A DNA stretch of 64,000 bases from Caballeronia sp. dw_19. Its GTDB lineage: Bacteria; Pseudomonadota; Gammaproteobacteria; Burkholderiales; Burkholderiaceae. The stretch's first letter is position 1. Each line of letters begins with the position of its first letter. Below the pieces are notes generated by a model. That model searched no databases. It worked only from the letters and a program-made list of their open reading frames with translations, and was not told the origin of the DNA. The position numbers and the translations under genes were made by a program. Location of the stretch: the NCBI RefSeq assembly GCF_018449515.1, contig NZ_JAAVUQ010000021.1, positions 1 to 64,000 of the forward strand, read 5' to 3'. Below are positions 1 through 9,467 of this stretch, one piece after another.

Positions 1-178
1 AAATGACGTGCCGCCACGCACAGTGGCTAATAGTGATAAAGAGAAAATCCGACTCTCGCAGACCACTAACACTGAAAGCAGCAACCCGGCACTGACTCTG
101 ACCACTAACCCCAGAACCTAGCAACCCAGCATAGACCCCGACCACTAACCCCAGAACCCTAACAACCCGCCATAGCCT
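1..178 (+). repeat. Arm of dispersed composite repeat (truncated by window edge)
   Basis: The first 70 bases match, almost base for base, the right-hand arms near 30587-30656 and 60926-60995 (GACGTGCCGCCACGCACAG followed by the block ending CGACTCTCGCAGACC). From about 70 to 178 it runs into about three imperfect units of 39-40 bp that begin ACCACTAAC, as in the other copies. The inner part of the arm must lie to the left of the window. The unit stops just before the stop codon of the metallopeptidase gene. No protein is claimed here. Confidence 0.85.
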
Positions 179-191
179 ATTAACCAGGAAC

Positions 192-1256
192 CTACCGCTC
201 GGCATGCCCCGAAGCTGCGATCACCTTATCCACAAATCGCAGTTTTTCCACGACGGGTGGCGCGAGCGCGAACGGATACGCATCCGGCATGCCGAGACTG
301 CGATTCAGGCTGTTTAACGCATAGGTAAGCGGAAACCACTGTTTCATCAGATGATCGAAGGTGGCTTCGCCCGGCGGTGCCTTAGCCTCCAGCGTAGGAT
401 CCAGCGAGTTCCCCGGCATGAGCGCGACGCCGCAGGCCATCGCGGTATCGACGGTATCCACGATATGCAGGTAATGCGCCCAGGTCTCCGCCCAATCCTC
501 CCACGGATGCGTGGTCGCGTACGCACTGACAAACGATTTGCCCCAGTTCGGCGGCGCTCCGTCCTTGTAATGCTTCGCCAGCGCCTCGCGATAATTCGCC
601 CGCTCATCGCCGAATAGTTTACGAAAGCCCGTGATCCACGGCGTATTGGCGACCAGCCGATCGAAATAGTAGTGACCAATCTCGTGCCGGAAATGACCGA
701 GCAAAGTCCGGTACGGCTCGCCCATCGCAAGCCGGACGCGTTCGCGTTGCGCGTCATCGGCTTCCGCGATATTCATGGTGATCAGACCTCTATCGTGACC
801 GGTCAGCACTCTTTTACCGCGTTTGTCTTCCAGGAATTTGAACTGCAGCCCGGTCTTCGGGTTGACCTGACGCGACTCCACGCGCAGCCCCAGCGCACCG
901 AGCGTGTAGAGCAGGCGGCGTTTGGCCGCTTCCAGCCTGAACCAGTAGTAACGGCGGTTCGCCACCCGCAGATTGGGAATGGTGTGCGTCAGGCGGCAAG
1001 CGTGACACAGCGGGTCGGTGGAGTCGGCCGGAACCATCCAGTTGCAGACTTTTTCGACTTCGTAGTTATGACAGCGCTTGTACAGGATGTCTCGATGTTC
1101 AGGGTGCCGGCTGCGCCAGAGGCCGTCGCCCATGTCCTCGAAAGCGCTGATTTCAGCGATTTCCGGGATAAAACCAAGCAGCGATTCGCAGCGTTCGCAG
1201 CGAAAATTCTCGAAGAACACCAGCTGATTGCAATGATTGCAATGGAAAGTTTTCAT
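192..1256 (-). CDS. Zinc-ribbon zinc-binding metallopeptidase family protein (COG4307 type)
   Basis: The 354-residue product starts MKTFHCNHCNQ. I chose the ATG at 1256 because the zinc ribbon begins there; ten extra upstream residues are possible. Residues 6-23 hold two Cys pairs (CNHC, CERC) of a zinc ribbon. HEIGH at about residues 191-195 is a gluzincin-like HExxH site, and a Glu-rich stretch near WEDWAETWAHY could supply the third metal ligand. This layout (N-terminal zinc ribbon plus putative zinc peptidase domain) is a known bacterial family of unknown substrate. There is no signal peptide, so it is probably cytosolic. It ends beside a repeat arm and is not obviously in an operon. Confidence 0.85.
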   Translation of the reverse strand: MKTFHCNHCNQLVFFENFRCERCESLLGFIPEIAEISAFEDMGDGLWRSRHPEHRDILYKRCHNYEVEKVCNWMVPADSTDPLCHACRLTHTIPNLRVANRRYYWFRLEAAKRRLLYTLGALGLRVESRQVNPKTGLQFKFLEDKRGKRVLTGHDRGLITMNIAEADDAQRERVRLAMGEPYRTLLGHFRHEIGHYYFDRLVANTPWITGFRKLFGDERANYREALAKHYKDGAPPNWGKSFVSAYATTHPWEDWAETWAHYLHIVDTVDTAMACGVALMPGNSLDPTLEAKAPPGEATFDHLMKQWFPLTYALNSLNRSLGMPDAYPFALAPPVVEKLRFVDKVIAASGHAER

Positions 1257-1373
1257 AGGCCGGGGGTATCGAAGTACATGGCGCATGTTCCCCTAGTATG
1301 GACATGCGCGCTGGAAGTGCTTCGAAGCAACCCGCATGCCGCCGGGAAAATGACTCCAGGGACGGCTTCAGAC

Positions 1374-1964
1374 CTAGCTTACGCGTTCTGTCAGATACGC
1401 GGTCACGACCGTTTTATATTCATCGACGAGCAGACGGCGCTCCTTTGGCTTCGCCGCCAGGTAGAGCGGCGCCAGGCTTTTGACGATCTGCAGCAGCACT
1501 TCCGCGATGCGAAGGGCGTCGGCTGCGGCCAGGTCCTCGCGACGATACGCGAACAACTCGGCGAAGCGCTGGCGGAGCCGATGCCGGTCGTCGTCGCTGC
1601 GGCCGGACGGAATCGATGCCGCCAGCAAGGGCAAATACGCAGGGTGCTCGCTGATGAACCCTGTCATCAAGTCGATCAGTTGCGCAGCCAGATCGGGCGT
1701 GGGCGCAATCCGGGCTTGCTCGGACAAAGCGCTCCAGCGTTGGTCCATGCGGTCCCCATACTCGGTACGCAGCGCAACGGCGAGCACATTCTTGTTGGGG
1801 AAGTACTGGTACACCGCGCCAATGGAGGTTCCGGCGCGCGTGGCGATCTCGGTCATGGTGGCGGCATCGAAACCGCGTTCCGCGATGACAGCGCCCGCCG
1901 CCGCCAGCATGTCCTGCATCCGCCGTTCGGCGCGTTCTTGCTGGGGGATGCGTCGCATGGGCAA
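1374..1964 (-). CDS. TetR/AcrR family transcriptional regulator
   Basis: The product has 196 residues, usual for TetR. Residues about 10-55 carry the helix-turn-helix signature (AAGAVIAERGFDAATMTEIATRAGTS then IGAVYQYFPNK). The C-terminal two thirds is the variable ligand domain (LIDLMTGFISEHPAYLPLL). It lies between the metallopeptidase and the efflux operon on the same strand, 130 bp past the outer-membrane gene. It could act on either neighbour or on itself; the sequence does not say. Ligand unknown. Confidence 0.9.
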   Translation of the reverse strand: MPMRRIPQQERAERRMQDMLAAAGAVIAERGFDAATMTEIATRAGTSIGAVYQYFPNKNVLAVALRTEYGDRMDQRWSALSEQARIAPTPDLAAQLIDLMTGFISEHPAYLPLLAASIPSGRSDDDRHRLRQRFAELFAYRREDLAAADALRIAEVLLQIVKSLAPLYLAAKPKERRLLVDEYKTVVTAYLTERVS

Positions 1965-2093
1965 GTAGGGGAATGTGAGGAGACGCTCGGATTATAATTC
2001 GTGCGTCGGCGCAGACAGTTGCCGCGTGACCCAGCCGCTTCAACAGATAGGATGACGATCTAACTCATCAGCCAACGAACTCGCCCATCCGCT

Positions 2094-3590
2094 TTATTGA
2101 CCCGGAGCGCCAGCACTTGTTCTCACCGGCGCGGCGGCTGCCTTGGCCGGGTCCGGGGCCGAGTTCGGATCCATTTCCCAGCCGCCGCCCAGCGCGAGGA
2201 ACAGGTTGACCTGATCGAGCGCGACCTGTCCCCTCGCCGCAGCCAACTGCCCATTCGTCGATGTCAGGGTTCGCGTCGCATCCAGATCCGCGATAAACGA
2301 TTCGCGCCCCGCGACATAAAAACGATGGGTCTGATCGGCGGATTCAGCCGCTGATTTCTGCGCGGCCGTCAATGCATCGGCGCGGGTGTAATCGGCGGCA
2401 TAGGTGGCGAGGCTGGACTGCGTTTCCCGCAGCGCCTTCAACACGACGCCATCGAATTGGGCTAGCGCGGCATCGGCGCCGTATTGCGCTTCTTGAATCC
2501 GGCCGCGCTGACCGTTCACCGGGAAGGACCAGCTGATCAACGGACCGAAGCCCCAACGTGCGGTTGGTTGCGTGCCTAGATCCTCCAGTACCCCAGTCAG
2601 CCCCGCCGATGCCCCGAGAGTCACCGTTGGAAACAGCGCACCCGTGGCCACGCCGATCCTCGCTGTCGATCCCGCAAGCTTTCGTTCCGCCTCGCGTACG
2701 TCGGGACGCCGGCGCAACAGCGCGGCGCCATCGCCGACGGGCAGCGGCTGCGCAATCACCGGCGTCTTGTTGCAGGCAAACACGCTCTTTGGCAGATCGG
2801 CGGGCGCACGCGCCAGCAGCGTGGCGAGCTGGTATTGCGCGATCCGCCGGCGTGCCGTGTACACCGGGATATTCGCCGAGAGCGTTTCCACTTGCGTCTG
2901 GCCGCTCGTGACATCGGGCGCATTGCCGCGCCCCGCCTGCTGCAAGCGCCGCGATACGGACACCCGCTGGCGTTGCAAGTCGAGCGAGCGCTGTGCGATG
3001 CCAAGCTCTTCCGCCGCCGAGCAATTCTGCACGTAAGCCCGTACTACATCTGCCACCACCGTGATGCGCGCGAGATCGGCTGCGGCCTGGGTTGCATCGC
3101 TGTCTGCTCGCGCCGCTTCCACGCCCCGTCGTAGCGTGCCGAACAGATCGAGCTCATACGAAATGTTGATGCCGATATCGCCTTCATTCGCGACCGGGAT
3201 CTTTTCAAAGATCAAGTATTGCTCCGCCGATTCCTGCGCGCGTTTGAACGCAGCCGACGTACCGCCCGAAAAGCCGCCTTGCGCCTGCGCGACACTGAGC
3301 GCGGCGCGCGAGCGGCCGAGATTGGCCGCGGCGACGCGCAGATCCGTGTTCGACGCCATGGCTTGCTGGACCAGATCGTCGAGGACGGGGTCGTCGTAAA
3401 GACGCCACCAATGCATTGGCACCGGACCGCTCGATACCGTCGACTGGCCATCCGCGCCGTCGAGCGGGGCGTTGGCGAAAGGCGCATTGACGACGGCATC
3501 TTTCGGTACCGAATAGTCAGGACCGACCGTAAAACACGCGGCAAGCGCGAGCACGAACGGCGTCAGGACGAGAGCGCGCGGCATCTTCAT
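2094..3590 (-). CDS. NodT-family outer membrane efflux lipoprotein (OprM/TolC-like)
   Basis: This 498-residue outer-membrane channel completes a tripartite efflux pump. The N-terminus is a lipoprotein signal (LVLTPFVLALAACFTVGPDY) with lipobox LAAC, so Cys19 should be acylated. Two TolC-like halves follow, with helical stretches such as DPVLDDLVQQAMASNTDLRV and RRRPDVREAERKLAG, typical of the NodT/OprM family. The C-terminus is Pro/Ala-rich. Its ATG overlaps the stop of the membrane-fusion gene by 4 nt (ATGA), so the two are translationally coupled. It is the last gene of the operon FUSC-DUF1656-HlyD-NodT. Confidence 0.93.
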   Translation of the reverse strand: MKMPRALVLTPFVLALAACFTVGPDYSVPKDAVVNAPFANAPLDGADGQSTVSSGPVPMHWWRLYDDPVLDDLVQQAMASNTDLRVAAANLGRSRAALSVAQAQGGFSGGTSAAFKRAQESAEQYLIFEKIPVANEGDIGINISYELDLFGTLRRGVEAARADSDATQAAADLARITVVADVVRAYVQNCSAAEELGIAQRSLDLQRQRVSVSRRLQQAGRGNAPDVTSGQTQVETLSANIPVYTARRRIAQYQLATLLARAPADLPKSVFACNKTPVIAQPLPVGDGAALLRRRPDVREAERKLAGSTARIGVATGALFPTVTLGASAGLTGVLEDLGTQPTARWGFGPLISWSFPVNGQRGRIQEAQYGADAALAQFDGVVLKALRETQSSLATYAADYTRADALTAAQKSAAESADQTHRFYVAGRESFIADLDATRTLTSTNGQLAAARGQVALDQVNLFLALGGGWEMDPNSAPDPAKAAAAPVRTSAGAPGQ

Positions 3591-4633
3591 TGACTTGCAC
3601 CCGGCGTTGCACCCGGCGCGGAGGCAGTCGCAGCGCCGATACCGCTAACCGGCGAGACACCGCTTGCGGCGCTCACGGGAGCGGCAGCGGAGGCACCTGA
3701 AGCAGCAACGACACCGCTCGCGCCACCGGGTGTATTCGAACCCGCCGTATTCGATTTAGCGAGCGGCGTGATATCGCGTACCGATACTGTCGCCGTGCGT
3801 CCGGCGATCATGCGAAAGTCCGCCGGCACTTCATCCAGCGCGATCCGCACCGGAATCCGCTGCGCGAGCCGTACCCAGCTGAACGCCGGATTCACGTTCG
3901 GCAGCAGATTCGATCCCTGCACCCGGTCGCGATCCTCGATCCCCGCCACGATGCTTTGCACGTGCCCCCGCAGGATTTTTGTCTCGCCCATCACCTTGAT
4001 ATCCACCGATTGCCCGATATCGATCCCGTGCAGCTTGGTCTCTTCGAAATACCCATCGACACGGAACGAGTGCAGGTCCACCACCGACAACACCGAGCGT
4101 CCCGCCGTCACATACTCGCCCGTACGCGGCGCGCGATCGTTGAGATAACCGTCGACGGGACTCACTACCGTCGTGCGCTGCAAATTGAGCCGGGCGGTAT
4201 CGATGGCAACATCGGCATCCGCCAGCGCCGCTTCCGCCGTTTGCACGCGCGACTGGCTTTCTTCAGTCACTTCACGCGCGACGAGGTCACCGAGCGTGCG
4301 GTTGCGGGCATCTTCGCGGCGGGCCTGATCGAGGGTCGCGCGCCGTTGCTGGGCGGTTGCCTGTGCCTGGCGCAGCGCGAGTTCATAACGCGCCTGATCG
4401 ATGACAAACAGCACCTGGCCCGCGCTCACCGGCTGGCTGTCGACCACGTTCACGCTCACGATCAGGCCGCCCACGTCGGGCGCGACTTGCACGACGTCGG
4501 CGCGCACATGGCCGTCGCGGGTCCAGGGCGCGAACATGTAGTAGTCGACCAGCCGCCACAACACGAATGCGGCGATCGCCACGACGACGAGCGTAAAGAG
4601 AATTTGTCCAACGGAGAACCAGGCTTTTTTCAC
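3587..4633 (-). CDS. HlyD-family membrane fusion protein (AaeA/EmrA-like)
   Basis: Periplasmic adaptor of the efflux pump, 348 residues from a GTG start at 4633 (VKKAWFSVGQ), 7 bp after the stop of the DUF1656 gene. An in-frame TTG at 4672 would add 13 residues and overlap that gene; I prefer the GTG. One N-terminal transmembrane helix (ILFTLVVVAIAAFVLW) is followed by APWTRDGHVRADVVQVAPDV, the barrel/lipoyl motif typical of AaeA/EmrA relatives, an alpha-helical hairpin (QATAQQRRATLDQARREDA) and the second lipoyl half (TTVVSPVDGYLNDR). The last 50 residues are Ala/Ser/Gly low complexity and look dispensable. Confidence 0.92.
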   Translation of the reverse strand: MKKAWFSVGQILFTLVVVAIAAFVLWRLVDYYMFAPWTRDGHVRADVVQVAPDVGGLIVSVNVVDSQPVSAGQVLFVIDQARYELALRQAQATAQQRRATLDQARREDARNRTLGDLVAREVTEESQSRVQTAEAALADADVAIDTARLNLQRTTVVSPVDGYLNDRAPRTGEYVTAGRSVLSVVDLHSFRVDGYFEETKLHGIDIGQSVDIKVMGETKILRGHVQSIVAGIEDRDRVQGSNLLPNVNPAFSWVRLAQRIPVRIALDEVPADFRMIAGRTATVSVRDITPLAKSNTAGSNTPGGASGVVAASGASAAAPVSAASGVSPVSGIGAATASAPGATPGASQ

Positions 4634-4640
4634 GATAATT

Positions 4641-4850
4641 TCACGGTAATAGCCGATGCGAAACAATGACAACGATGCCGAGCACGATCACGTAGATCGC
4701 GAGATCGAAAATGGAGCGATGCCAGACGAAACGGTACAGGCCGACGCGAGCGAACACCCGCGTAACGACCAGGCAGAGCAGGTACGAAACCAGCATCAGT
4801 ACCAGCACGGCGGGCAGGAACACGCCGTAGATATCGATTTCACCGATCAT
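4641..4850 (-). CDS. DUF1656 small inner-membrane protein (AaeX-like)
   Basis: The 69-residue protein starts MIGEIDIYGVFLPAVL with two predicted transmembrane segments (VFLPAVLVLMLVSYLLCLVVT and LAIYVIVLGIVVIVS). This is the DUF1656/AaeX pattern, and the gene sits where that family always sits, between the FUSC pump and its HlyD partner. Its job in the pump is not established. It lies 40 bp after the FUSC stop. The same frame stays open upstream inside the FUSC gene, but the family start is the ATG at 4850. Confidence 0.9.
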   Translation of the reverse strand: MIGEIDIYGVFLPAVLVLMLVSYLLCLVVTRVFARVGLYRFVWHRSIFDLAIYVIVLGIVVIVSHRLLP

Positions 4851-4890
4851 CGCGGAGTGCTCTGGAAAAAGGAGTGGAAGGAGCGGCGTG

Positions 4891-7020
4891 TCATGCAGCA
4901 GGCTCCGGTTGGGGCGGCAACGCGGACGCGAGCGTATCCGGGAACAGCGATAAACGCATGCCCACCAGCGCATGTAACGCGTCACGAATCTGGCGTCCGG
5001 GGACTGTCTTGTCCGGCTGTGCCGCCTCGGCCGCCGCTTCGGCCTGCACCGCACCGCCGCGCCTTGTGATGCGATCCAGTGCTGCGTCGATAGCCGCCTC
5101 CAGGCTCGCCGGCACCGGCTGACGCGCGCCGCGCTCCACGCATTGCTGGAAATACGCGCGCACACCTTCCAGCACACCATCGACCGACGCGAGATCACTG
5201 TCGTGCAGACGGCGCCGCAGACGCCGCAGATCGAGCGAGTTGAAAGCAATGCGCAGATCGCGAAAACTCTCGATGGACGGATGACGCTGGTCGTCGCTGG
5301 CGGCGAGACGCGGGATGATCTGCATGAGACGGTCGATCATGCGCGCGGTGAGATTTTTCTGGTCATCGACGGGCCGGGTCGACGCGCTCAACGCCACGTC
5401 GCGCCAGCCCGACCGGATCAGCCGGGCCGCGGCCAGTTCAGCGCCGAAAGGCCGGGTCACGCGGGTCCAGACGAACGCGAATAACAAACCCGCCGGGCCA
5501 GCCAGATTGCTGTTCATGAAGGTCAGGAAGTTCGCATCGTAGGTGCCCTGGATGCTGATGAACGTGGCGGTATTCACGGCCGTGAGCATGGTCGCGAGGT
5601 TGAATTGCGGCCGCGGAATCAGCGTGCCGATCAGGATGAAGGGGACCGCGAACATGATCACGAGCATGGGGAAGTCGTGCACCGTCGGCAGGATGACGAA
5701 TAGATACAGCCCCGCGAGCACCACGGCAAGACAGGTGTAGATAAAAAACGAGAACACCTGGGGCGCGGGTTCATCGAGGGCGGCGAAGAAACAGCACGCC
5801 ACCGCGGCCAGCGTGACCGCGCCCGCGCCGTCGTTCCAGCCGGATGCAATCCAGAGGCTCGACGCGATGAAAATGGCCAGCACGACCGAGCCCGCCGAAA
5901 ACAACAGCATGCCGCGATCGAAGTACTGCTGCGTGCCGCCAAGCCGCCAGTGCCGGTAACGGGGCCGCCAGCTGCCTTGTTCGTTCGTGATGATCACGCG
6001 CAGCGCGCGGCAATCCTGCCAGACATCGACCAGTTGCTTCAAGCGCCACAGGGTGTTCGACAACAGCGCGCCGTCCCAGGTCCGCAGAGCGTCCGCGTCC
6101 GGTTGCAGGCCAGCGATCCGGCCGCGCAGCGCGTCGGCCTTGGGGTCGTTATTGGCATTGATGGACGACGCTGTATCGGTGCGCGCGGACAGCGGTTCGT
6201 CGAACCATGTAACGATATCGGCGAGTAGCGGCTCGAGACCCGGTGGCGGCGGTTTCTGGCCGTTGAACAACGCGGCCAGCGGGTCGCTGATCGCTGACAT
6301 GATCGGCATCAGCAATTGCATCCGCCCGCGCAACGCCTGCGCCCGCGCGAGCACGTCGGGCCGGGTGTGGTCGTAGGCAAGCTGGCTCAGCAGGAATTCG
6401 AGCGCGTTGACGGTGACCGCGAGCCGTTGCCGGCACGCCGAGATGGTCTTGCCACCCACGCGCCCTGAGAGCGTCTCTTTGGCATAGAACGCGGCGTCTC
6501 GGAACCAGGCGTCGGTCCGTTCGATCAGCGTAGGCGCGAGACGGCTCGGCAAGATGGCGCTGCCGACCACGCTGGCGCACACGATCCCGAGCACGATCTC
6601 CTCGGTCCGCGATACCGCGAGATCAAAGATCCCCGCCGGGTTCATCACGGAGGGCAGTGCGATCAACGGCATGGTGTAGGCGGCCAGCATGAACACATAG
6701 CTGCGCGCGGTGCGGTCCGAGATGGCGAGAAGCAGCAGCGTGCCCGTCCATAACGCGACCACCGCGCTAAAAAGGTAGGGCGACTCCACGAAGGGCGGCA
6801 CGAACAGCACGGCAGCCGATGCGCCGATCATGGTGCCGAGCGCGCGATACAGCGCCTTGGAACGCGTCGCGCCGACGAACGGATTCGACACGATATAAAC
6901 CGTCGCCATGGCCCAGTAAGGGCGCGGCAGCTCCAGCTTGAGGCCGATATACAGCGCCAGCATGGATGCCGCGAAGGTCTTGACCGAAAATATCCAGTCG
7001 CGCGAAGTGGGGTACATCAT
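4891..7020 (-). CDS. FUSC-family efflux transporter (AaeB/fusaric acid resistance-like)
   Basis: Inner-membrane pump component, 709 residues, as expected for AaeB/FUSC. The N-terminal half has about six hydrophobic helices starting YPTSRDWIFSVKTFAASMLALYIGLKL with the family signature PRPYWAMATVYIVSNPFVGATRSKALYR. A hydrophilic helical middle is followed by a second membrane block (MLLFSAGSVVLAIFIASSLW onward) and a cytosolic C-terminal domain. Relatives export aromatic carboxylic acids or fusaric acid; the substrate here is unknown. It starts 6 bp after the MarR stop, so MarR-FUSC-DUF1656-HlyD-NodT is very likely one transcript. Confidence 0.93.
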   Translation of the reverse strand: MMYPTSRDWIFSVKTFAASMLALYIGLKLELPRPYWAMATVYIVSNPFVGATRSKALYRALGTMIGASAAVLFVPPFVESPYLFSAVVALWTGTLLLLAISDRTARSYVFMLAAYTMPLIALPSVMNPAGIFDLAVSRTEEIVLGIVCASVVGSAILPSRLAPTLIERTDAWFRDAAFYAKETLSGRVGGKTISACRQRLAVTVNALEFLLSQLAYDHTRPDVLARAQALRGRMQLLMPIMSAISDPLAALFNGQKPPPPGLEPLLADIVTWFDEPLSARTDTASSINANNDPKADALRGRIAGLQPDADALRTWDGALLSNTLWRLKQLVDVWQDCRALRVIITNEQGSWRPRYRHWRLGGTQQYFDRGMLLFSAGSVVLAIFIASSLWIASGWNDGAGAVTLAAVACCFFAALDEPAPQVFSFFIYTCLAVVLAGLYLFVILPTVHDFPMLVIMFAVPFILIGTLIPRPQFNLATMLTAVNTATFISIQGTYDANFLTFMNSNLAGPAGLLFAFVWTRVTRPFGAELAAARLIRSGWRDVALSASTRPVDDQKNLTARMIDRLMQIIPRLAASDDQRHPSIESFRDLRIAFNSLDLRRLRRRLHDSDLASVDGVLEGVRAYFQQCVERGARQPVPASLEAAIDAALDRITRRGGAVQAEAAAEAAQPDKTVPGRQIRDALHALVGMRLSLFPDTLASALPPQPEPAA

Positions 7021-7026
7021 GGTGCG

Positions 7027-7554
7027 CTAGACGCCTTCTTCCGTATCGGTGCCGGCCGTGCCTTGGGGCGACACGTGTGTTGGAGCTTGCGACGGATCTT
7101 GCTGAGTTTGACTGGACGCGCCAAGTTTAAACGCAGCGAATACCCTCAGGGTCGCTTCCAGGTCTTCCCGGCTCACATCGTTCAGCACGCCGGCGCGCAG
7201 TCCGACCAGTTCTTTCTCGATCTTGGCGGTGACCGACCGGCCTTCGTCGGTGAGGGAGATGATTTTCGCGCGCCGATCGTCGGGATCTTCGTCGCGTCGC
7301 ACCAGGTTGGCCGCGCACAACTGATCGAGCAGACGCACCAGCGACGGCCCTTCGATTCCCGTCAACTCGGCGAGTGCAACTTGCCGGATAGGCGCATCAA
7401 GCCGCGCCGCGATCAGCAGCGGCGTCGCGCAGGCTTCCGAGACGTTATAGGCCGCGATTACGTCGTGGCTCGTGCGCCGCCACTGGCGGGAGGCGATCAC
7501 GAGCGCGCTGCTGACGGATTGACGGAGGACATCGATTGTTGGCATGGCGCGCAT
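7027..7554 (-). CDS. MarR-family transcriptional regulator of the efflux operon
   Basis: Winged-helix regulator. I take the ATG at 7554 (MRAMPTIDV, 175 residues); an ATG three codons further in also fits. The DNA-binding part reads PIRQVALAELTGIEGPSLVRLLDQLCAANLVRRDEDPDDRRAKIISLTDEG, a complete MarR wing with the DxRxK-type motif. It is the first gene of the efflux transcript and most likely represses it until an aromatic ligand binds, as is known for similar MarR/FUSC pairs. A short perfect palindrome (7576-7585) lies just upstream. Confidence 0.9.
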   Translation of the reverse strand: MRAMPTIDVLRQSVSSALVIASRQWRRTSHDVIAAYNVSEACATPLLIAARLDAPIRQVALAELTGIEGPSLVRLLDQLCAANLVRRDEDPDDRRAKIISLTDEGRSVTAKIEKELVGLRAGVLNDVSREDLEATLRVFAAFKLGASSQTQQDPSQAPTHVSPQGTAGTDTEEGV

Positions 7555-7575
7555 TGTATTTCGACGACAATTCGT

Positions 7576-7585
7576 TAGCAAGCTA
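7576..7585. promoter_or_regulatory. Candidate MarR operator palindrome
   Basis: TAGCAAGCTA reads the same on both strands apart from its AA/TT centre and lies 22 bp before the chosen MarR start, in the AT-rich leader of the efflux operon. Position suggests autoregulation. It is short, so it could be chance. Confidence 0.3.
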
Positions 7586-7646
7586 TTGAATTAATTTTTT
7601 GGGGCGGGATGAGCCTGGAGCGCGGTGGGGTGGGTAAAAGAGCGGC

Positions 7647-9467
7647 TTAGTGCCTGTCATGCCTGTAGCCGCGCTTGAGCAGGAGTTGGCTAAGCACCGT
7701 GAACGCCATCGTGGGGAGTTCGTCAAGTTTGCGCACAACAATGTTATGCGCATAAAACTTTTCTACGGCGTCGTCGAGAAGTCCGATGCCAATCAGTTCT
7801 ATCCCCGCGTTTGTGATCTCGTCGATGCGCGCCCGCAGGTCGGTCCGCAATATCACGGGGTGACCGTCGCCCGTGGCGGGGTAGCCGTCGGATAGCACCA
7901 TCAGGATGCGCCTGCCGGCGCGTTGTGCAGCCAGACGTTCGGCTGCCCACGCCAGCGCCTCGCCGTCCGGATTCTCGTGACCGCAATCAATTGCGCTCAA
8001 ACCTGCCGGATTGTTCGAACCGAAGCGCTTGTAAATCTGTAGATCGAGCCGTTCGACGCGCCGGTTGAAACGGTTCACATCCACACCTTCAGCCAGCTTC
8101 TGCTCATAAAGTGCTCGCATTTCCGGCGATTCGACCGAGCTGTAGCCAAGCACTTCGCACTTGAACGAAAGCTGCATCAACGCGTCGCAGAGCGCAGCGG
8201 CGCAGAGTCGGGCGAGCGCAATCTTTTCGCCGGCCATGGAGCCGCTGCGGTCAATCAGCAATGTGACGGCGGCGTCCCGGCCTTCGGTCGTTCGTTTGAC
8301 GCGAAACGGCGTGCGGTATCCCGGCGATACAACCAGCTTCGCCAGCGCCGGCCGGTCAATTTCCCCGCGTTCCTGTTCGCGTTTCCAGTGCGTCTGTTCA
8401 TCGGCTTTCAGCGCACGTTCAAGGCGCGCGGTTAGCGGCGCGGTTTCCGCGCGTGCGAGCGCGCGCAGGTTGCGCCACGCGGCGGCGTCGCCTAAGCCGG
8501 TGAGGTCGGTGATGAGATCGAATTCGGTCGTGAGCGGAATGGAACGGCGAGGTCGGCCATCGATCATGTCGATATCGAAGGTCATCGGCGCGGCGGGCGA
8601 GCGTGCTTCCGACGCCTCTGCGCTCGCGTCCGACGGCGCTTGGGCGATGCTGGCGGCATCGGAGGAGGCTGCGTCGGACATTTCCTGCGACGCCGCATCC
8701 AATGCATCCGGATCGCCCGATACCTGCTCGGCGTCCAGCGCTTCGTCGGCGTCGGCGGTAAACATCATGGTGTTCACATCGCCGGCTGCCAGCGACCTGA
8801 TCCGTGCCACGAGCGCTCGCGCGCCCACCACGCTTTCAAGAGTCGAGCGGCTGGCACGGGAGGTCTGAAGCAGCTCGCTCACGGCGCCGAGCGTGGCGAT
8901 GAGGGCCGGAGTTCGTTCGCTCACGTCCGGCGCTTCGTCCCAGAGCGCGCGTTCGATAAACCAGATCAGCTTGTCGCGCCAGGCCAGGGTCGGCCAGCGT
9001 TCATGTGTGTTCCGCGCCGTTTGTTCTCGCAGTTTCCCGACAAATCTGCGCGCACCCGGATAGTCACTGAATAGCCGCTCACAGACGCGCCGGTCTTCGA
9101 TCGATTGTGCAATGCGCTGAGTGACGCCCGAATTGAGCGCGCTGATTTCACTGAGGGTGGAATACTTCGAACGGGCCACCAGCAAGTCGAGCTGGCCGGT
9201 GAGCGCGTCCAGATCGACTGCACCGGAAAGCTCCGGCAACACGATCCGATCACGTTCGACGCGAGGCCCGGATGTATCGAACGATACCGTCACGCCGTAT
9301 CGGCCCGTCAGCACGCGCGCCATCTTGCCGAGCATGGTTTGCGTCGTGTCGGAATGGGTCAGGTCGGAGGCGGCCACATCGGTTACCGGTAAAACGCGGT
9401 GGCGTTGCGCTTCTCGCTGTTTTCCATGTCGGCCGACGTGAAAACCGTGCTGATGGTCGGGGAGCAT
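7647..9467 (-). CDS. VWA-domain protein, CobT-related (MoxR/VWA partner)
   Basis: The protein has up to 606 residues. A helical N-terminal region (MLGKMARVLTGRYGVTVSFD, KLREQTARNTHERW) and an acidic, Ser/Ala/Asp-rich linker (about 240-295) precede a VWA domain with an intact MIDAS motif DRSGS at about 406-410 and a LSDGYPATGDG segment. This layout matches CobT/NorD-type proteins that work with a MoxR/CobS AAA ATPase, and that partner is the gene directly upstream. Such pairs remodel or insert metal into client enzymes; no client is evident here. The start is uncertain: the first 25-30 residues (MLPDHQHGFHVGRHGK) look unlike protein, and a separate frame begins in an ATGA overlap with the upstream stop. 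Confidence 0.8.
   Translation of the reverse strand: MLPDHQHGFHVGRHGKQREAQRHRVLPVTDVAASDLTHSDTTQTMLGKMARVLTGRYGVTVSFDTSGPRVERDRIVLPELSGAVDLDALTGQLDLLVARSKYSTLSEISALNSGVTQRIAQSIEDRRVCERLFSDYPGARRFVGKLREQTARNTHERWPTLAWRDKLIWFIERALWDEAPDVSERTPALIATLGAVSELLQTSRASRSTLESVVGARALVARIRSLAAGDVNTMMFTADADEALDAEQVSGDPDALDAASQEMSDAASSDAASIAQAPSDASAEASEARSPAAPMTFDIDMIDGRPRRSIPLTTEFDLITDLTGLGDAAAWRNLRALARAETAPLTARLERALKADEQTHWKREQERGEIDRPALAKLVVSPGYRTPFRVKRTTEGRDAAVTLLIDRSGSMAGEKIALARLCAAALCDALMQLSFKCEVLGYSSVESPEMRALYEQKLAEGVDVNRFNRRVERLDLQIYKRFGSNNPAGLSAIDCGHENPDGEALAWAAERLAAQRAGRRILMVLSDGYPATGDGHPVILRTDLRARIDEITNAGIELIGIGLLDDAVEKFYAHNIVVRKLDELPTMAFTVLSQLLLKRGYRHDRH

Noticed and set aside
672..1997. Long plus-strand open frame (441 codons)
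   Set aside because: It is antisense to the metallopeptidase and TetR genes, both with clear family motifs; the frame is a shadow of high-GC codon use.
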